NCBI RefSeq assembly: GCF_002086515.1
Contig: NZ_MVHH01000005.1
Coordinates: 1 to 64,000, forward strand
From: Mycolicibacter arupensis
GTDB taxonomy: Bacteria > Actinomycetota > Actinomycetes > Mycobacteriales > Mycobacteriaceae
DNA: 64,000 bases
Direction of reading: 5' to 3'
The position numbers and the translations under genes were made by a program. This document shows positions 16,962-25,453 of the stretch, one piece after another. The notes below the pieces were generated by a model. It saw only the letters and a program-made list of their open reading frames with translations. It was not told the origin of the DNA and did not search any database. The stretch's first letter is position 1; every line of letters starts with the position of its first letter.

Positions 16962-18875
16962 TCAGACTTCGATCGGCGGGTAGAGGCGCTCGAGGGTGAA
17001 TTGGCGGTCTCTTCGTGCCGCCCAGGAGCTGGCGGCCAACGACACCACCAGGATGCCCGCCAGCACTGCGACCGATGTCCACATCCGCTCGTCGATACCA
17101 CCGACCGTCAACTGCCGCAATCCGTTGACGGCGTAGGTCATCGGGTCATAGGGGTGCAGTATCTGGAAGGGCTTCGCCGTGGTCTCCACCGGATACACGC
17201 CACCGGAGGACACCAGCTGGAACATCAGGAAGGCCAGGGTGAACACCCGGCCGACCGCCACTCCCAGCAGGGCGTTGAAGGCCTGGATCATCGCCAGGAA
17301 CGAAGCGGCGATCAATCCCAGGAAGGCGACCGTTCCCAGCGCGTATCTGGCCTGCAATCCCACGCCGAAGTGCACCACCGTGTACATCAGCAGGACCTGG
17401 CAGATCCCCAACAACAGGGCAGGCCAGTAGGACGCGAGCACCACGCGAAGTGCGGTGACCCCGTTGACGATCGCGCGAGTCTGCAACGGCGTCAACAACA
17501 TCCACACGATCAGCGAACCGATGAACAGTGCCAGCGGCAGGAAGAACGGCGCGAAACCGGTGCCGAAGGTGGCAGCGTGGTGGGTGAAGTCCATATCGAC
17601 GCCGACCGGGCTGGCCAGAGTCTGCGATACCTCTACTCGCTGTTGGTCGGTGATGGTCGAGGCGCGCTGGTCGGCCTCACCCAGCCCGGCGGCCAATTGC
17701 CCGGCACCGTCTTTGAGCTGGTTGCTCCCGTCGGTCAACTGGACCAGCCCGTCGCTGAGTTGGCGTCCACCGGCCTCCAGCGCGGCGGCCCCGTCCCGCA
17801 GCGCGATGACATCCGACCGCAGGCCACCGTCGAGGACGTGATTCATGAACGTGCGCAGGCCACTGGCCGGATCAGCCAGATCCGTCTCAAGTTCCTGGGT
17901 GTTCGCGCGCAGTTCGGCCAACCCCTCGTCGGTGGCAGGGTCGATCCCTTCGACGTCGAGCAGGCGCTGGGCGCCGGCAAGGGTGTCGCCGAGTCCCTGC
18001 ACCGCCGGGTCGGGGTTGGCGCGCAGGCCTGCGACCACTTGGTCGACGATCCCGGCGGCCTGTTGGTAGTTGACGTTGAGCGATGCGATGCGGTCGGTCA
18101 CCGTCTTGAGGTTGCCGCCGAGCCTGCCGGCTGCCTCTCCGGCCGCGTTCGGGTCGAAACCCATGGCGGCCAGGTCATCGGTCACCTTGATCAACGGATC
18201 GGTGGCGTGGTGGACGCCGGTCGACAGCTGACGGATGCCGTCGGCGAGCGCGATGGATCCATCACGGGCGGTCGCGAGGTTCTCGGCCAAGGTCGTGGAA
18301 CCCCCGGCCAACTGCTCGGCACCGTCGGCGGCCTTCTTGACTTCGTCGGTCACCTGGTTCAGTGCGGTGCCGATCACCTGTTGGCCGACCTTGGCGCTTA
18401 CCTCGTTGAGCACCTCGCGGGCGGCGTTCTGGCCCATTACCGAGGCCAGGTAGTTGTTGGCGTCGTTGAAGCGGAACTGGATCTGAGCCTTCTGGGGGTG
18501 TGGCCCGGCCGGCGACACCACCGCCTCGCTGAAGTCCGCGGGCAGGGTGATCGAGAAGTAGTAGGTGCCGTCGGACACCCCTCTGGTGGCCTGGCTTTCC
18601 GACACCTGGTGCAGGTCGAGCTGCTTGGAATCCACCAGCGCACGGGTGACCTCATCACCGGCATGCAACTGCTCACCGGAGACCACGGCCCCGGTGTCCT
18701 GATTGACCAGGGCGACCGGGATCTTGTCGATGGCGGCGAAAGGATTCCAGAACGCCCACAGATACATCGCTCCGTACAGCAGCGGCAACACGATGATGGT
18801 GATCAGCGCGAGCCGCGGCATGGTGCCGCGCGAATAGCGTTTGAGGTCGGTGCCCAGCGACATTCCGGCGAGCAT
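16962..18875 (-). CDS. YhgE/Pip-domain membrane protein (ABC-2-like)
   Basis: 637 residues. One N-terminal membrane helix (about 20-42) is followed by a long extracytoplasmic region (to about 430) rich in short G/L-x-x-L repeats (LADGIRQLSTGV, LSDGLVQLTDGSNQLKDGAGQL) expected to form helical rods, then five or six C-terminal membrane segments. The family resembles phage-infection protein Pip and MmpL-like exporters; in Actinobacteria its cargo is unknown. Its ATG lies 2 nt after a degenerate ABC ATPase gene, so the two probably work together. Confidence 0.88.
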   Translation of the reverse strand: MLAGMSLGTDLKRYSRGTMPRLALITIIVLPLLYGAMYLWAFWNPFAAIDKIPVALVNQDTGAVVSGEQLHAGDEVTRALVDSKQLDLHQVSESQATRGVSDGTYYFSITLPADFSEAVVSPAGPHPQKAQIQFRFNDANNYLASVMGQNAAREVLNEVSAKVGQQVIGTALNQVTDEVKKAADGAEQLAGGSTTLAENLATARDGSIALADGIRQLSTGVHHATDPLIKVTDDLAAMGFDPNAAGEAAGRLGGNLKTVTDRIASLNVNYQQAAGIVDQVVAGLRANPDPAVQGLGDTLAGAQRLLDVEGIDPATDEGLAELRANTQELETDLADPASGLRTFMNHVLDGGLRSDVIALRDGAAALEAGGRQLSDGLVQLTDGSNQLKDGAGQLAAGLGEADQRASTITDQQRVEVSQTLASPVGVDMDFTHHAATFGTGFAPFFLPLALFIGSLIVWMLLTPLQTRAIVNGVTALRVVLASYWPALLLGICQVLLMYTVVHFGVGLQARYALGTVAFLGLIAASFLAMIQAFNALLGVAVGRVFTLAFLMFQLVSSGGVYPVETTAKPFQILHPYDPMTYAVNGLRQLTVGGIDERMWTSVAVLAGILVVSLAASSWAARRDRQFTLERLYPPIEV

Positions 18876-18877
18876 GG

Positions 18878-19606
18878 TCAGGCATTCCTCTTCTCGTGAC
18901 GGCCGTGGACGAGCTCGGCGCGCTCCAGATGGTCGACGGTGATCTGCGCGGCGAGACCGAATCCGTCAGGAATCGGATTTGCCGAGGACGTGATCACGGT
19001 CTGCTGGGCCCCCAGGGCGACCAGCCGTGTCAGCAGCAGCGCGCGATCGCGGCTGTTCTTGATCTCATCTATGCTGCCGACCACCAGCAGCGGTGGGCGG
19101 GTGGTGTTGGCCAGGGCGATTCGCAGCAGCAACCCGGTCAATTCGTCGAGGTGCTCGACGTAGTCGTGCATCTGGGGTAGCGGCAGGTCGCCGAAGACCG
19201 GGCCGCAGATCGCATCGCGCTCGGCATCACCGGCACGGCGGACCAGCCGGTACCAGGGGGCATCCCAGCGGATCTGTTCGGTGATCAGGTCTTCGACCGT
19301 CACGGACTCGAAGATCGAGTCGATCTGTTCGATGCCGGCCAGCGCGGCGTTGTCGAAGATGTCGCGGGCCCTGTTCTGCCCCAGCACGGTGAGGGTGCCC
19401 GACGACGGCTTCATCCGGCCTGCCAGATTCATCATCAGGGCGGTGCGACCCGATCCGGGCGGACCGACCAGCACGGTGGCACCACCGGTGGGGATGTCCA
19501 GGTCGAGCGGCCCGAACACCCGCCCCCACGGCCCGGTCATCGTGATGCCGCGGGCGATCACCGCAACGGGCGGCTTCGCCTCTTCGGCTGGCGTGTCATC
19601 TGGCAC
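18878..19606 (-). CDS. Degenerate ABC ATPase partner of YhgE/Pip protein
   Basis: 242 residues from a GTG 6 nt after GAGGGG. The overall shape is an ABC nucleotide-binding domain (a strand-loop VLVGPPGSGRTALMMNLAGRMKPSSGTLTVLG), but the Walker A Lys is Arg (R54), the LSGGQ signature is replaced by HLDELTGLL, and the Walker B region reads VVGSIDEI. It may bind nucleotide without normal hydrolysis, or act as a structural subunit. The tight spacing with the YhgE-type gene argues against a pseudogene. Confidence 0.8.
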   Translation of the reverse strand: MPDDTPAEEAKPPVAVIARGITMTGPWGRVFGPLDLDIPTGGATVLVGPPGSGRTALMMNLAGRMKPSSGTLTVLGQNRARDIFDNAALAGIEQIDSIFESVTVEDLITEQIRWDAPWYRLVRRAGDAERDAICGPVFGDLPLPQMHDYVEHLDELTGLLLRIALANTTRPPLLVVGSIDEIKNSRDRALLLTRLVALGAQQTVITSSANPIPDGFGLAAQITVDHLERAELVHGRHEKRNA

Positions 19607-19673
19607 AGACGTTCCCCTCACACATCGGTTCGCGTGACCCATCAAAGCAGAATCGGGCTGCCGTGAGCGCTCC

Positions 19674-20582
19674 TCAGGTGTACTTGCTGTCGAGTCCAGG
19701 GTCCGGAAGTTGCAGGGTCGCGGCACGCAGTCGCTCAGCACCACCGGCGATGTTCAGGGCGTGGATGCGCCCGTCGGCTCCGATCTCGACGCGTAGCAGG
19801 GCCACCAGGCGGTCGCCCGGCGCGATCGCGATACCCGGAGCTCCATCGATGAGCAGCACAGCACCGGCGCGCGTGCGCTCGGTGAAGCGGCGGGTCTCGG
19901 TGGCGACTTCGGCGGCACCGCGGATCTCCACCGCAACGCCGTCGGGCAGCAATACCGGGTCGGCTCGGCGCACGACATCGGGCGCCAGCAGCTGCAACAG
20001 CGCCGGGATGTCGCCACCGCGCGAGGCGGACAGGAATGCATCGACGATCCGCAGGTGTTCGGCGCGCAGTGCCGGCCGCTCTGCGGGTGCCGCGTGAAGT
20101 CGTGCCCGGGCGCGGCTGGCCAACTTCTTGGCGGCGTCTGGAGAGCGATCCAGCAGCGGGCCGATCTGGTCGAACGGGAGGTCGAAGACATCGTGGAGCA
20201 CGAACGCGACGCGCTGTGCCGGTGATAGCTGGTTCAGAACCACCAACAGGGCACGGCTGATCGCCTCCGAACGCAGTACTTCCTCGTCGGCGGCCGGCGC
20301 GGCCATGGCCGGGGTGTGATCACGTTCGGGTGCCTGCGACAGGGATTGCTCGGCCCGCCGCGAGCGCGTTCGCAACTGATCCACGGCGACGCGCGCGGTG
20401 ATGGTGGTGAGCCAGCCGGGCACATTGTCGACCGCGGCCAGATCGGCTCTGCTGGCCTTCAACCAGGCTGATTGGACGGCGTCCTCGGCGTCTGCCGCCG
20501 AGCCCAGCAGATGCAAGGCCACCGAATGAAGACGCTGACGTTCGTCCTCGAACCGTTGGGCCAAAACATCGGGGTTGCTCAT
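19674..20582 (-). CDS. ECF41/SigJ-type sigma factor with SnoaL-like C-terminus
   Basis: 302 residues. Region 2 (ERQRLHSVALHLLGSAADAEDAVQSAWLK) and region 4 (LSPAQRVAFVLHDVFDLPFDQIGPLLDRSPDAAKKLASRARARL) are complete, followed by an NTF2/SnoaL-like domain of about 110 residues. This architecture defines ECF41 (SigJ-like) factors, where the extra domain replaces an anti-sigma factor and tunes activity. The gene is divergent from a DoxX gene, a typical ECF41 partner. Confidence 0.92.
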   Translation of the reverse strand: MSNPDVLAQRFEDERQRLHSVALHLLGSAADAEDAVQSAWLKASRADLAAVDNVPGWLTTITARVAVDQLRTRSRRAEQSLSQAPERDHTPAMAAPAADEEVLRSEAISRALLVVLNQLSPAQRVAFVLHDVFDLPFDQIGPLLDRSPDAAKKLASRARARLHAAPAERPALRAEHLRIVDAFLSASRGGDIPALLQLLAPDVVRRADPVLLPDGVAVEIRGAAEVATETRRFTERTRAGAVLLIDGAPGIAIAPGDRLVALLRVEIGADGRIHALNIAGGAERLRAATLQLPDPGLDSKYT

Positions 20583-20583
20583 A

Positions 20584-20610
20584 GGTCACCTTTCCCGCGC
20601 GGGAGTCGTC
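20584..20610 (+). promoter_or_regulatory. Candidate ECF41 promoter for doxX
   Basis: GGTCACC, 16 nt, CGTC. Published ECF41 targets use a TGTCACA-like -35 and a CGTC -10, usually in front of the gene beside the sigma factor. The match is 5 of 7 plus 4 of 4. It lies 45-70 bp before the DoxX start codon. Confidence 0.5.
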
Positions 20611-20654
20611 ATAGAGATATCGCCATATCCACCGACGACAGAAAGAGCAACAAC

Positions 20655-21008
20655 ATGAGCGTACCGACCCTGACCGTGGTGACGGTCGCGGCAACCGCGG
20701 CCATCACCATCGCCATCGCGATCGCCGACTTCGTGCCGGCACAGTTCGTTCTGGCCAATTCGGCGCAGGTCGGCGTGCCGAGGTCGTGGTTAGTGCCGCT
20801 GGGTGCAGCAAAGCTGGCCGGCGGCGTTGGACTGCTCGCCGGGCTCGCCGGCTTCACCGCGGTCGGGATCGCTGCCGCGGTGGGGTTGGTCGCGTTCTTT
20901 GTCGGGGCCGTCGTGGCGCATGTGCGGGCCGGAGTTTTCTACAACATCGGTTTTCCGGTCGTCTACCTGCTGGCATCGACGGCGTCGTTGGTGGTGCTGC
21001 TGGCGTGA
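20655..21008 (+). CDS. DoxX-family membrane protein
   Basis: 117 residues from the ATG 6 nt after AAAGAG. Four hydrophobic helices with conserved LGAAKLAGGVGLLAGL and RAGVFYNIGFPVVYL loops place it in the DoxX family, small membrane proteins linked to redox and thiol stress. It is the probable direct target of the divergent ECF41 sigma factor. Confidence 0.85.
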   Translation: MSVPTLTVVTVAATAAITIAIAIADFVPAQFVLANSAQVGVPRSWLVPLGAAKLAGGVGLLAGLAGFTAVGIAAAVGLVAFFVGAVVAHVRAGVFYNIGFPVVYLLASTASLVVLLA

Positions 21009-21009
21009 G

Positions 21010-22023
21010 TCAGCCGGATAATGGCGACTGATCGGCCTCTGCCAGGGCGACACCGGCGTCGCGCATCGCTGCCAGCGCGGCAACGGTTCGCTCGGGGGTG
21101 GTGCCTGCGGTCAGATGTGGCAGCACAGCGGTGTCAAACCCGGCCCGGACGGCGTCTACGGCGGTGGCTCGCACGCAGTGGTCGGTGGCCACACCCACCA
21201 CGTCGACGCTGGCTACCTGGTGCCGGCGCAGCCAAGCGTCCAGCGTGGTGCCGTCGGCGTCGGCTCCCTCGAACCCGCTGTACCCGGCACAGTAGGCACC
21301 CTTGCGAAAGACCGCCTCGATGCGGTCAGTGCTCAGCGCGGGATGAAACTGTGCCCCCGGGCTTTCGGCCACACAGTGCGGCGGCCAGGACGTCTGGTTG
21401 TCCGGGCAAGCGGAGAAGTGCTCGCCCGGGTCGATGTGCCAATCCTGGGTGGCCACCACATGCGCGTAGCGCTCGCGCGCCGCCGGGCTCCGGAGGTAGC
21501 GGCTGATGGTGGCGGCGAGTGCGTCAGCGCCATCGACCGGAAGCGCTCCCCCGCCGCAGAAATCGTTCTGCATATCGACGATGATCAGCGCCCGCATGCG
21601 TTCACAGTATCGTCGGCGGCGCAAGGCTTCTCGCGTGCACAGTGCCCAGGACACCAGGACTGTCACCAGCACCGCGGCGTCGATACCGGTGGTCCAGGTG
21701 GCCGGATAGAGCACCCCGGCCAGATAGTGGGCGATAAAGCCTTCCGGCGGCAGCGGCGCCATTCCGGCGGCGGTACGCGCCCGCCGCTCCAGCCAAGTCA
21801 GTGGGCAGTCCCACCGCGCCGCGACGATCAGCACCGCCCAGCAGACCGCAGCACCATGCAGCCACAGGGTGCGTGGTGCGCGCAGCCCGATAAAGCCGCC
21901 GACCACGACATAGCCGACGAACGCCAGATGTGTTGCGACGATCAACACCACCGCGCTCAAATACATCGCTGCGCGTTTCGCCCTCCGCAGAAACCACTTC
22001 CGTCCCTGGGCGTCACGGTACAT
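21010..22023 (-). CDS. pncA: DUF2784 membrane domain fused to nicotinamidase PncA
   Basis: One uninterrupted frame of 337 residues. Residues 1-140 form a DUF2784 membrane domain of four hydrophobic segments. The nicotinamidase follows from M143 (ATG at 21597), 195 residues, with catalytic D8, K99 and C141 and metal ligands D52, H54, H60 and H74 in PncA numbering. The enzyme converts nicotinamide to nicotinate for NAD recycling. Either the protein is a true membrane-tethered fusion, or the internal ATG gives a second soluble form. No stop separates the two. Confidence 0.85.
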   Translation of the reverse strand: MYRDAQGRKWFLRRAKRAAMYLSAVVLIVATHLAFVGYVVVGGFIGLRAPRTLWLHGAAVCWAVLIVAARWDCPLTWLERRARTAAGMAPLPPEGFIAHYLAGVLYPATWTTGIDAAVLVTVLVSWALCTREALRRRRYCERMRALIIVDMQNDFCGGGALPVDGADALAATISRYLRSPAARERYAHVVATQDWHIDPGEHFSACPDNQTSWPPHCVAESPGAQFHPALSTDRIEAVFRKGAYCAGYSGFEGADADGTTLDAWLRRHQVASVDVVGVATDHCVRATAVDAVRAGFDTAVLPHLTAGTTPERTVAALAAMRDAGVALAEADQSPLSG

Positions 22024-22057
22024 TGGCGAGCATCCAACGTGGTCAGGAGCGAATCTG

Positions 22058-22570
22058 ATGGCAAGCGGCGATTTCGGCCCGAACGGCCCTGGTTACGGAC
22101 CCGGATATGGCCAGCCCGGCGGTTATCCGCCGCCGCAGGGCTGGGGCCAGCAGCCCGGCGGTCTGGGCAGGCGTTTTTGGGCCCGCGTCATTGACGGTCT
22201 GCTGATCGGGGTGGTGGCGTTCTTCCTGTCACTGTTTCTGTTCTCCGACGATTACCCGTTCCTGGTGACCGGGCTGTTCTCCGGGGTGCTGACGTTCGGC
22301 TACTTCGTGCTGTTCGAGACGTCGCAGGGGGCTACCCCGGGTAAGCGGCTGTTGGGCCTGGCAGTACATGGGCCCGACGGAGTCTCGAAGCCGACGTCAT
22401 CGCAGGCGGCCGTGCGCAATTCATTCACCTTGCTGGCGGTCGTGCCCTACCTGGGCCCGCTGCTGGCCTTCGTGGCCTACGTCGTGATCGCGGTGACGAT
22501 CAGTGGTAGCCCGACAAAGCAGGGCAAGCACGATGAGCTGGCGGGCGGAACCCGAGTTACCCGGTCCTGA
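22058..22570 (+). CDS. RDD-family membrane protein
   Basis: 170 residues. A Gly/Pro/Tyr/Gln-rich cytosolic head (1-36) precedes the RDD domain: LGRRFWARVIDGLLI in the first helix, SLFLFSDDYPF, and a conserved QGATPGKRLLGLAV loop. Three membrane helices. The function of RDD proteins is mostly unknown, with some acting as ion transporters. The ATG follows AGGAG. It is divergent from the DUF2784-PncA gene and convergent with lipT, 3 nt between stops. Confidence 0.85.
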   Translation: MASGDFGPNGPGYGPGYGQPGGYPPPQGWGQQPGGLGRRFWARVIDGLLIGVVAFFLSLFLFSDDYPFLVTGLFSGVLTFGYFVLFETSQGATPGKRLLGLAVHGPDGVSKPTSSQAAVRNSFTLLAVVPYLGPLLAFVAYVVIAVTISGSPTKQGKHDELAGGTRVTRS

Positions 22571-22573
22571 GGT

Positions 22574-24082
22574 TCAGCGGGCCAGCGTGAAGCCCTGCCA
22601 GGCCTTTCGGCGCTCCGGGGCCGGGTCGTATTCCAACCGCGACCTGCGGTCGAACACCATGACGGCCCGCTCCCCAGCGGTGTAGGCAGGCCAGCCGTCG
22701 CCCGGCGCCCCGGTGCGGCCGAACGCGCCCCAGCGGCGCTGCACGTGCTTGCTGACCTGCAGCGCCGTCCGGCGGTCTGCGCCGGCGGTGAGCAGCCGAC
22801 CGAATCCACCGTTGCGGTACACATCGAACACCGCGAACAGCTCGGTGGCATGCGTGGCGCCCATCCCCGCCCACCGCAACATCCGTGGCGCATAGTCATA
22901 CCGGTAGACGTAGGTGGGTGCATGGGCGCCATGGGCTTCGGCGATCTGCCACACCGCGGCGTTGAAGGCGAAGTCGCCGCCCAGGCGGATGCAGGCCGAC
23001 CGCTTCGGATAGTCCGGGTAGGCGGCGATGATGCGGTCGCGCACCCCGTCGCCGGCACCGGCCAGGACCGCCTCGACCGAGGGTTCGTCGACGGGCAGCA
23101 TCCGCAGGAACCGGGTGAACAACCGCCCCTCATCGGCGTTGCTGCCCACGATCAGCGGAACGCGATGGGCGGAACCCGTCCGCATCGCCTCAACCGGATC
23201 CACTGGCAGCACGTCGTCCCCGCAGACTGGGCCGATCGGAAACGCGCCCAACATGTCTCGGTTGCCCTCGGCGATCAGCCGGTCCTGGGCGGCCAGCAGC
23301 TCGGACGTCGACACCCGCAGCAGAGCCCGGGCGCTGTCGGAGGGACGTACTCCCAGCAACGCCGCGAATCGTTCGGCGAACGCGGCGGCAATCTCGTTGT
23401 TGCGCACCAGTCCAGCCGCCGGGCTCTCGGCGATCGCGCGGGTGAACAGGCCCTCCGCTGCCGGGACCGCCAGCAGGGTCGCGACGGCGTGCGCGCCCGC
23501 ACTCTCGCCAAAGATCGTGACGTTGTCGGGGTCGCCGCCGAAGGTCGCGATGTTCTCCCGCACCCAGCGCAGCGCAAGGACCAGATCGCGCAGGTACAGG
23601 TTGCTGTCCAGGGTGACATCGGCGTTGGACAGCGAGGACAAGTCCAGGCATCCGAGCGCGCCCAGCCGATAATTCATCGATACGAAGACGCATCCGCGCC
23701 GGGCCAGGGCGGCGCCGTCGTAGATGGGGGTGGCCGAACTGCCCATGATGTAGCCGCCACCGTGGATGAACACCATGACCGGAAGCGGGCCCGTCTCGGT
23801 GTCCTCCGGCGCGGTCACGTTGAGGGTCAGGCAGTCTTCGCTGGTGGGCTGGAACCGGCCCGGTGCCAGCAGGGTGTAATAGCGCTCCTGCGGCGCGCAT
23901 TGGGTGAATCCGTGGCAGTGGCGCACCCCGGACCAGGGCTCGGCCGGCTGGGGCGCCCGGAACCGCAGCGGGCCCACCGGCGGGCGCGCGTATGGGATGG
24001 ATCGCCATCGGCGCACCCCGTCACGGGCGAAACCCTCCACAATGCCGCTGGTGATGGTGGCCTGCACAGGGTTTTTATGCAT
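22574..24082 (-). CDS. lipT: Carboxylesterase/lipase LipT
   Basis: 502 residues of the type B carboxylesterase family: HGGG oxyanion loop (108-111), nucleophile S194 in GESAGA, and the acid/His regions later in the chain. Position between pncA and lppI matches M. tuberculosis lipT (Rv2045c). It would hydrolyse short-chain esters. Its ATG lies 7 nt after TACCGT, so the transcript may be leaderless, and that promoter adjoins a tandem repeat. Confidence 0.92.
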   Translation of the reverse strand: MHKNPVQATITSGIVEGFARDGVRRWRSIPYARPPVGPLRFRAPQPAEPWSGVRHCHGFTQCAPQERYYTLLAPGRFQPTSEDCLTLNVTAPEDTETGPLPVMVFIHGGGYIMGSSATPIYDGAALARRGCVFVSMNYRLGALGCLDLSSLSNADVTLDSNLYLRDLVLALRWVRENIATFGGDPDNVTIFGESAGAHAVATLLAVPAAEGLFTRAIAESPAAGLVRNNEIAAAFAERFAALLGVRPSDSARALLRVSTSELLAAQDRLIAEGNRDMLGAFPIGPVCGDDVLPVDPVEAMRTGSAHRVPLIVGSNADEGRLFTRFLRMLPVDEPSVEAVLAGAGDGVRDRIIAAYPDYPKRSACIRLGGDFAFNAAVWQIAEAHGAHAPTYVYRYDYAPRMLRWAGMGATHATELFAVFDVYRNGGFGRLLTAGADRRTALQVSKHVQRRWGAFGRTGAPGDGWPAYTAGERAVMVFDRRSRLEYDPAPERRKAWQGFTLAR

Positions 24083-24103
24083 GAGCCGAACGGTAGCGAA
24101 TCA

Positions 24104-24323
24104 CCCGGTGGTTAGCGAACCTCGACGCAGGAGAGGTGAAGCTGGACCACCGCGTGGGCCCGGTGGTTAGCGAACCTCGACGCAGGAGAGGTGAAGCTGG
24201 ACCACCGCGTGGGCCCGGTGGTTAGCGAACCTCGACGCAGGAGAGGTGAAGCTGGACCACCGCGTGGGCCCGGTGGTTAGCGAACCTCGACGCAGGAGAG
24301 GTGAGGCTGGACCACCGCGTGAG
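24104..24323. repeat. Four 55-bp tandem repeats (MIRU-like minisatellite)
   Basis: Copies start at 24104, 24159, 24214 and 24269. The first three are identical; the fourth has two substitutions. Each unit contains CGGTGGT near its left end and ACCACCG near its right end, so every copy can fold as a 7-bp-stem hairpin. Size, intergenic place and embedded GTGA codons recall mycobacterial interspersed repetitive units. It sits between the divergent promoters of lipT and lppI, where a copy-number change could alter spacing. Confidence 0.9.
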
Positions 24324-24333
24324 CAGCGCCGGT

Positions 24334-24339
24334 TAGCCT
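24334..24339 (+). promoter_or_regulatory. -10 box for leaderless lppI
   Basis: TAGCCT ends 6 nt before the ATG. Its -35 region falls in the last repeat copy, so the repeat may form part of this promoter. Confidence 0.55.
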
Positions 24340-24345
24340 AACGGC

Positions 24346-25044
24346 ATGCGTCTCACCGGGCTGATCGCCGTCCTGCTGTTGGTCGCCGGATGTTCGGGCG
24401 CCAAGGTCGGCGAGCCGGAGCCGACCACGTCCACTGCCGCCACATCCACGTCAGCGCCGCCCTCGACGTCGGTGACGTCGTCGTCGGCAAAGCCCGCGGG
24501 TCCCCCGGCCGCTGGGGCCGCGATCGCCGACGTGATCGCCTGGGTCGAGGCCGGTCGGCCGGTCGATGCCGCGGTCTATCACCAGGCCACCCGCGACGGC
24601 GAGGTCACCGACCTGATCGACGACGTCGCTTTCACCGTGTCGGCCACCCCCCGCCGCGCCACCGCCTGCATGACCGATACCGGAGCGCCCGACAGTGCGC
24701 TGGCCTGTGTGGTGGACCTGGTGAACCCGCCGGCTCAGCCCGAGGACATCTACGGCGAGTGGAAGGGCGGCTGGGTGGACTTCAGCGGCAACACGCTGCA
24801 GGTGGGTTCCGCACACGGTGATCCGGGGCGGTTTGTGCACGGCGACGGGGCCGAGTTGCCCGATGGCTCCGCGTTGTCCTTCGGCGACTACCGCTGCCGG
24901 GCGGATCGAGTCGGGCTGTTCTGCGTGAACTACGCGCACCGTTCGGCGGTGCTGTTGAGCCCGGAGGGTGTCGGAACATTCGGCTGCCTGCACCCGGTGC
25001 CTCCGCCGGCCGACGCCGGCAAGCTGTTCAGCTGCGCCAGCTGA
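24346..25044 (+). CDS. lppI: Lipoprotein LppI
   Basis: 232 residues with a clear lipobox (LVAGC, Cys16), then a Ser/Thr/Pro-rich linker to about 60 and a globular domain with conserved Cys (ATACMTD, ALACVVD, YRCRADRVGLFCVNY, GCLHP, FSCAS). Gene order after lipT matches M. tuberculosis Rv2046. Exported and membrane anchored; function unknown. It is convergent with the next gene, 3 nt between stops. Confidence 0.85.
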   Translation: MRLTGLIAVLLLVAGCSGAKVGEPEPTTSTAATSTSAPPSTSVTSSSAKPAGPPAAGAAIADVIAWVEAGRPVDAAVYHQATRDGEVTDLIDDVAFTVSATPRRATACMTDTGAPDSALACVVDLVNPPAQPEDIYGEWKGGWVDFSGNTLQVGSAHGDPGRFVHGDGAELPDGSALSFGDYRCRADRVGLFCVNYAHRSAVLLSPEGVGTFGCLHPVPPPADAGKLFSCAS

Positions 25045-25047
25045 CTC

Positions 25048-25386
25048 TCACCGCCAGCGATCGGCCGAATCGACGGCCTGCAACAGGATGTCGCACAGAT
25101 GCCGCAGCTCCTCATGCGGAGCGCCTTCACCCAAGGCCGTGGAGATGTCCTCGGCAGCGCATCGCACCTGGTAGACGCGGTCAGACAGGGCCGTCGCCTC
25201 GTCGGCGGAGAGCACCACCGAGTCTGGTGCCAGCGCGGTCGTCTTCCCGCTGCCGATCAGGGCGCGCTGCTCGTAGGCGCGCTGTCGGCAGGACTGCCGG
25301 CAGTATTGCCGCCGCCGCCCGATCCCAGCATCTCCCACGTCGCGGCCACACCATCGGCACGGCTGGGGGCGGGGACTGCGTGGCAC
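25048..25386 (-). CDS. Small zinc-ribbon protein (Rv2049c-like)
   Basis: 112 residues from a GTG. The N-terminus has CRWCG...YCRQSCRQRAYEQRA, a four-cysteine treble-clef/zinc-ribbon motif followed by a basic helix, and the C-terminal half is a helical acidic domain. Such a motif suggests nucleic-acid binding, but no target is known. In M. tuberculosis the equivalent gene lies next to pks12, which is absent here. A longer open frame upstream overlaps the rbpA promoter and is not likely coding. Confidence 0.7.
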   Translation of the reverse strand: MPRSPRPQPCRWCGRDVGDAGIGRRRQYCRQSCRQRAYEQRALIGSGKTTALAPDSVVLSADEATALSDRVYQVRCAAEDISTALGEGAPHEELRHLCDILLQAVDSADRWR

Positions 25387-25453
25387 GTCTGCACACCTTA
25401 GTCCGGAAGCCGCGACGATCCCGGTATCATGGGAGGTCGCGCCAGGGTGCGCC

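Noticed and set aside
16647-18899. Very long plus-strand open frame opposite the YhgE/Pip gene
   Set aside because: It is antisense to a protein with clear membrane helices and family features. The translation is low in hydrophobic segments, rich in His/Gln/Gly and lacks motifs, as expected for a G+C-driven shadow.
21010-21597. pncA as an independent gene with a separate DUF2784 gene
   Set aside because: Not excluded biologically, but there is no stop between the two domains, so the annotation is one frame with an internal start noted.
24104-24323. CRISPR array
   Set aside because: The repeats abut head to tail without unique spacers and no cas gene is near. This is a minisatellite.
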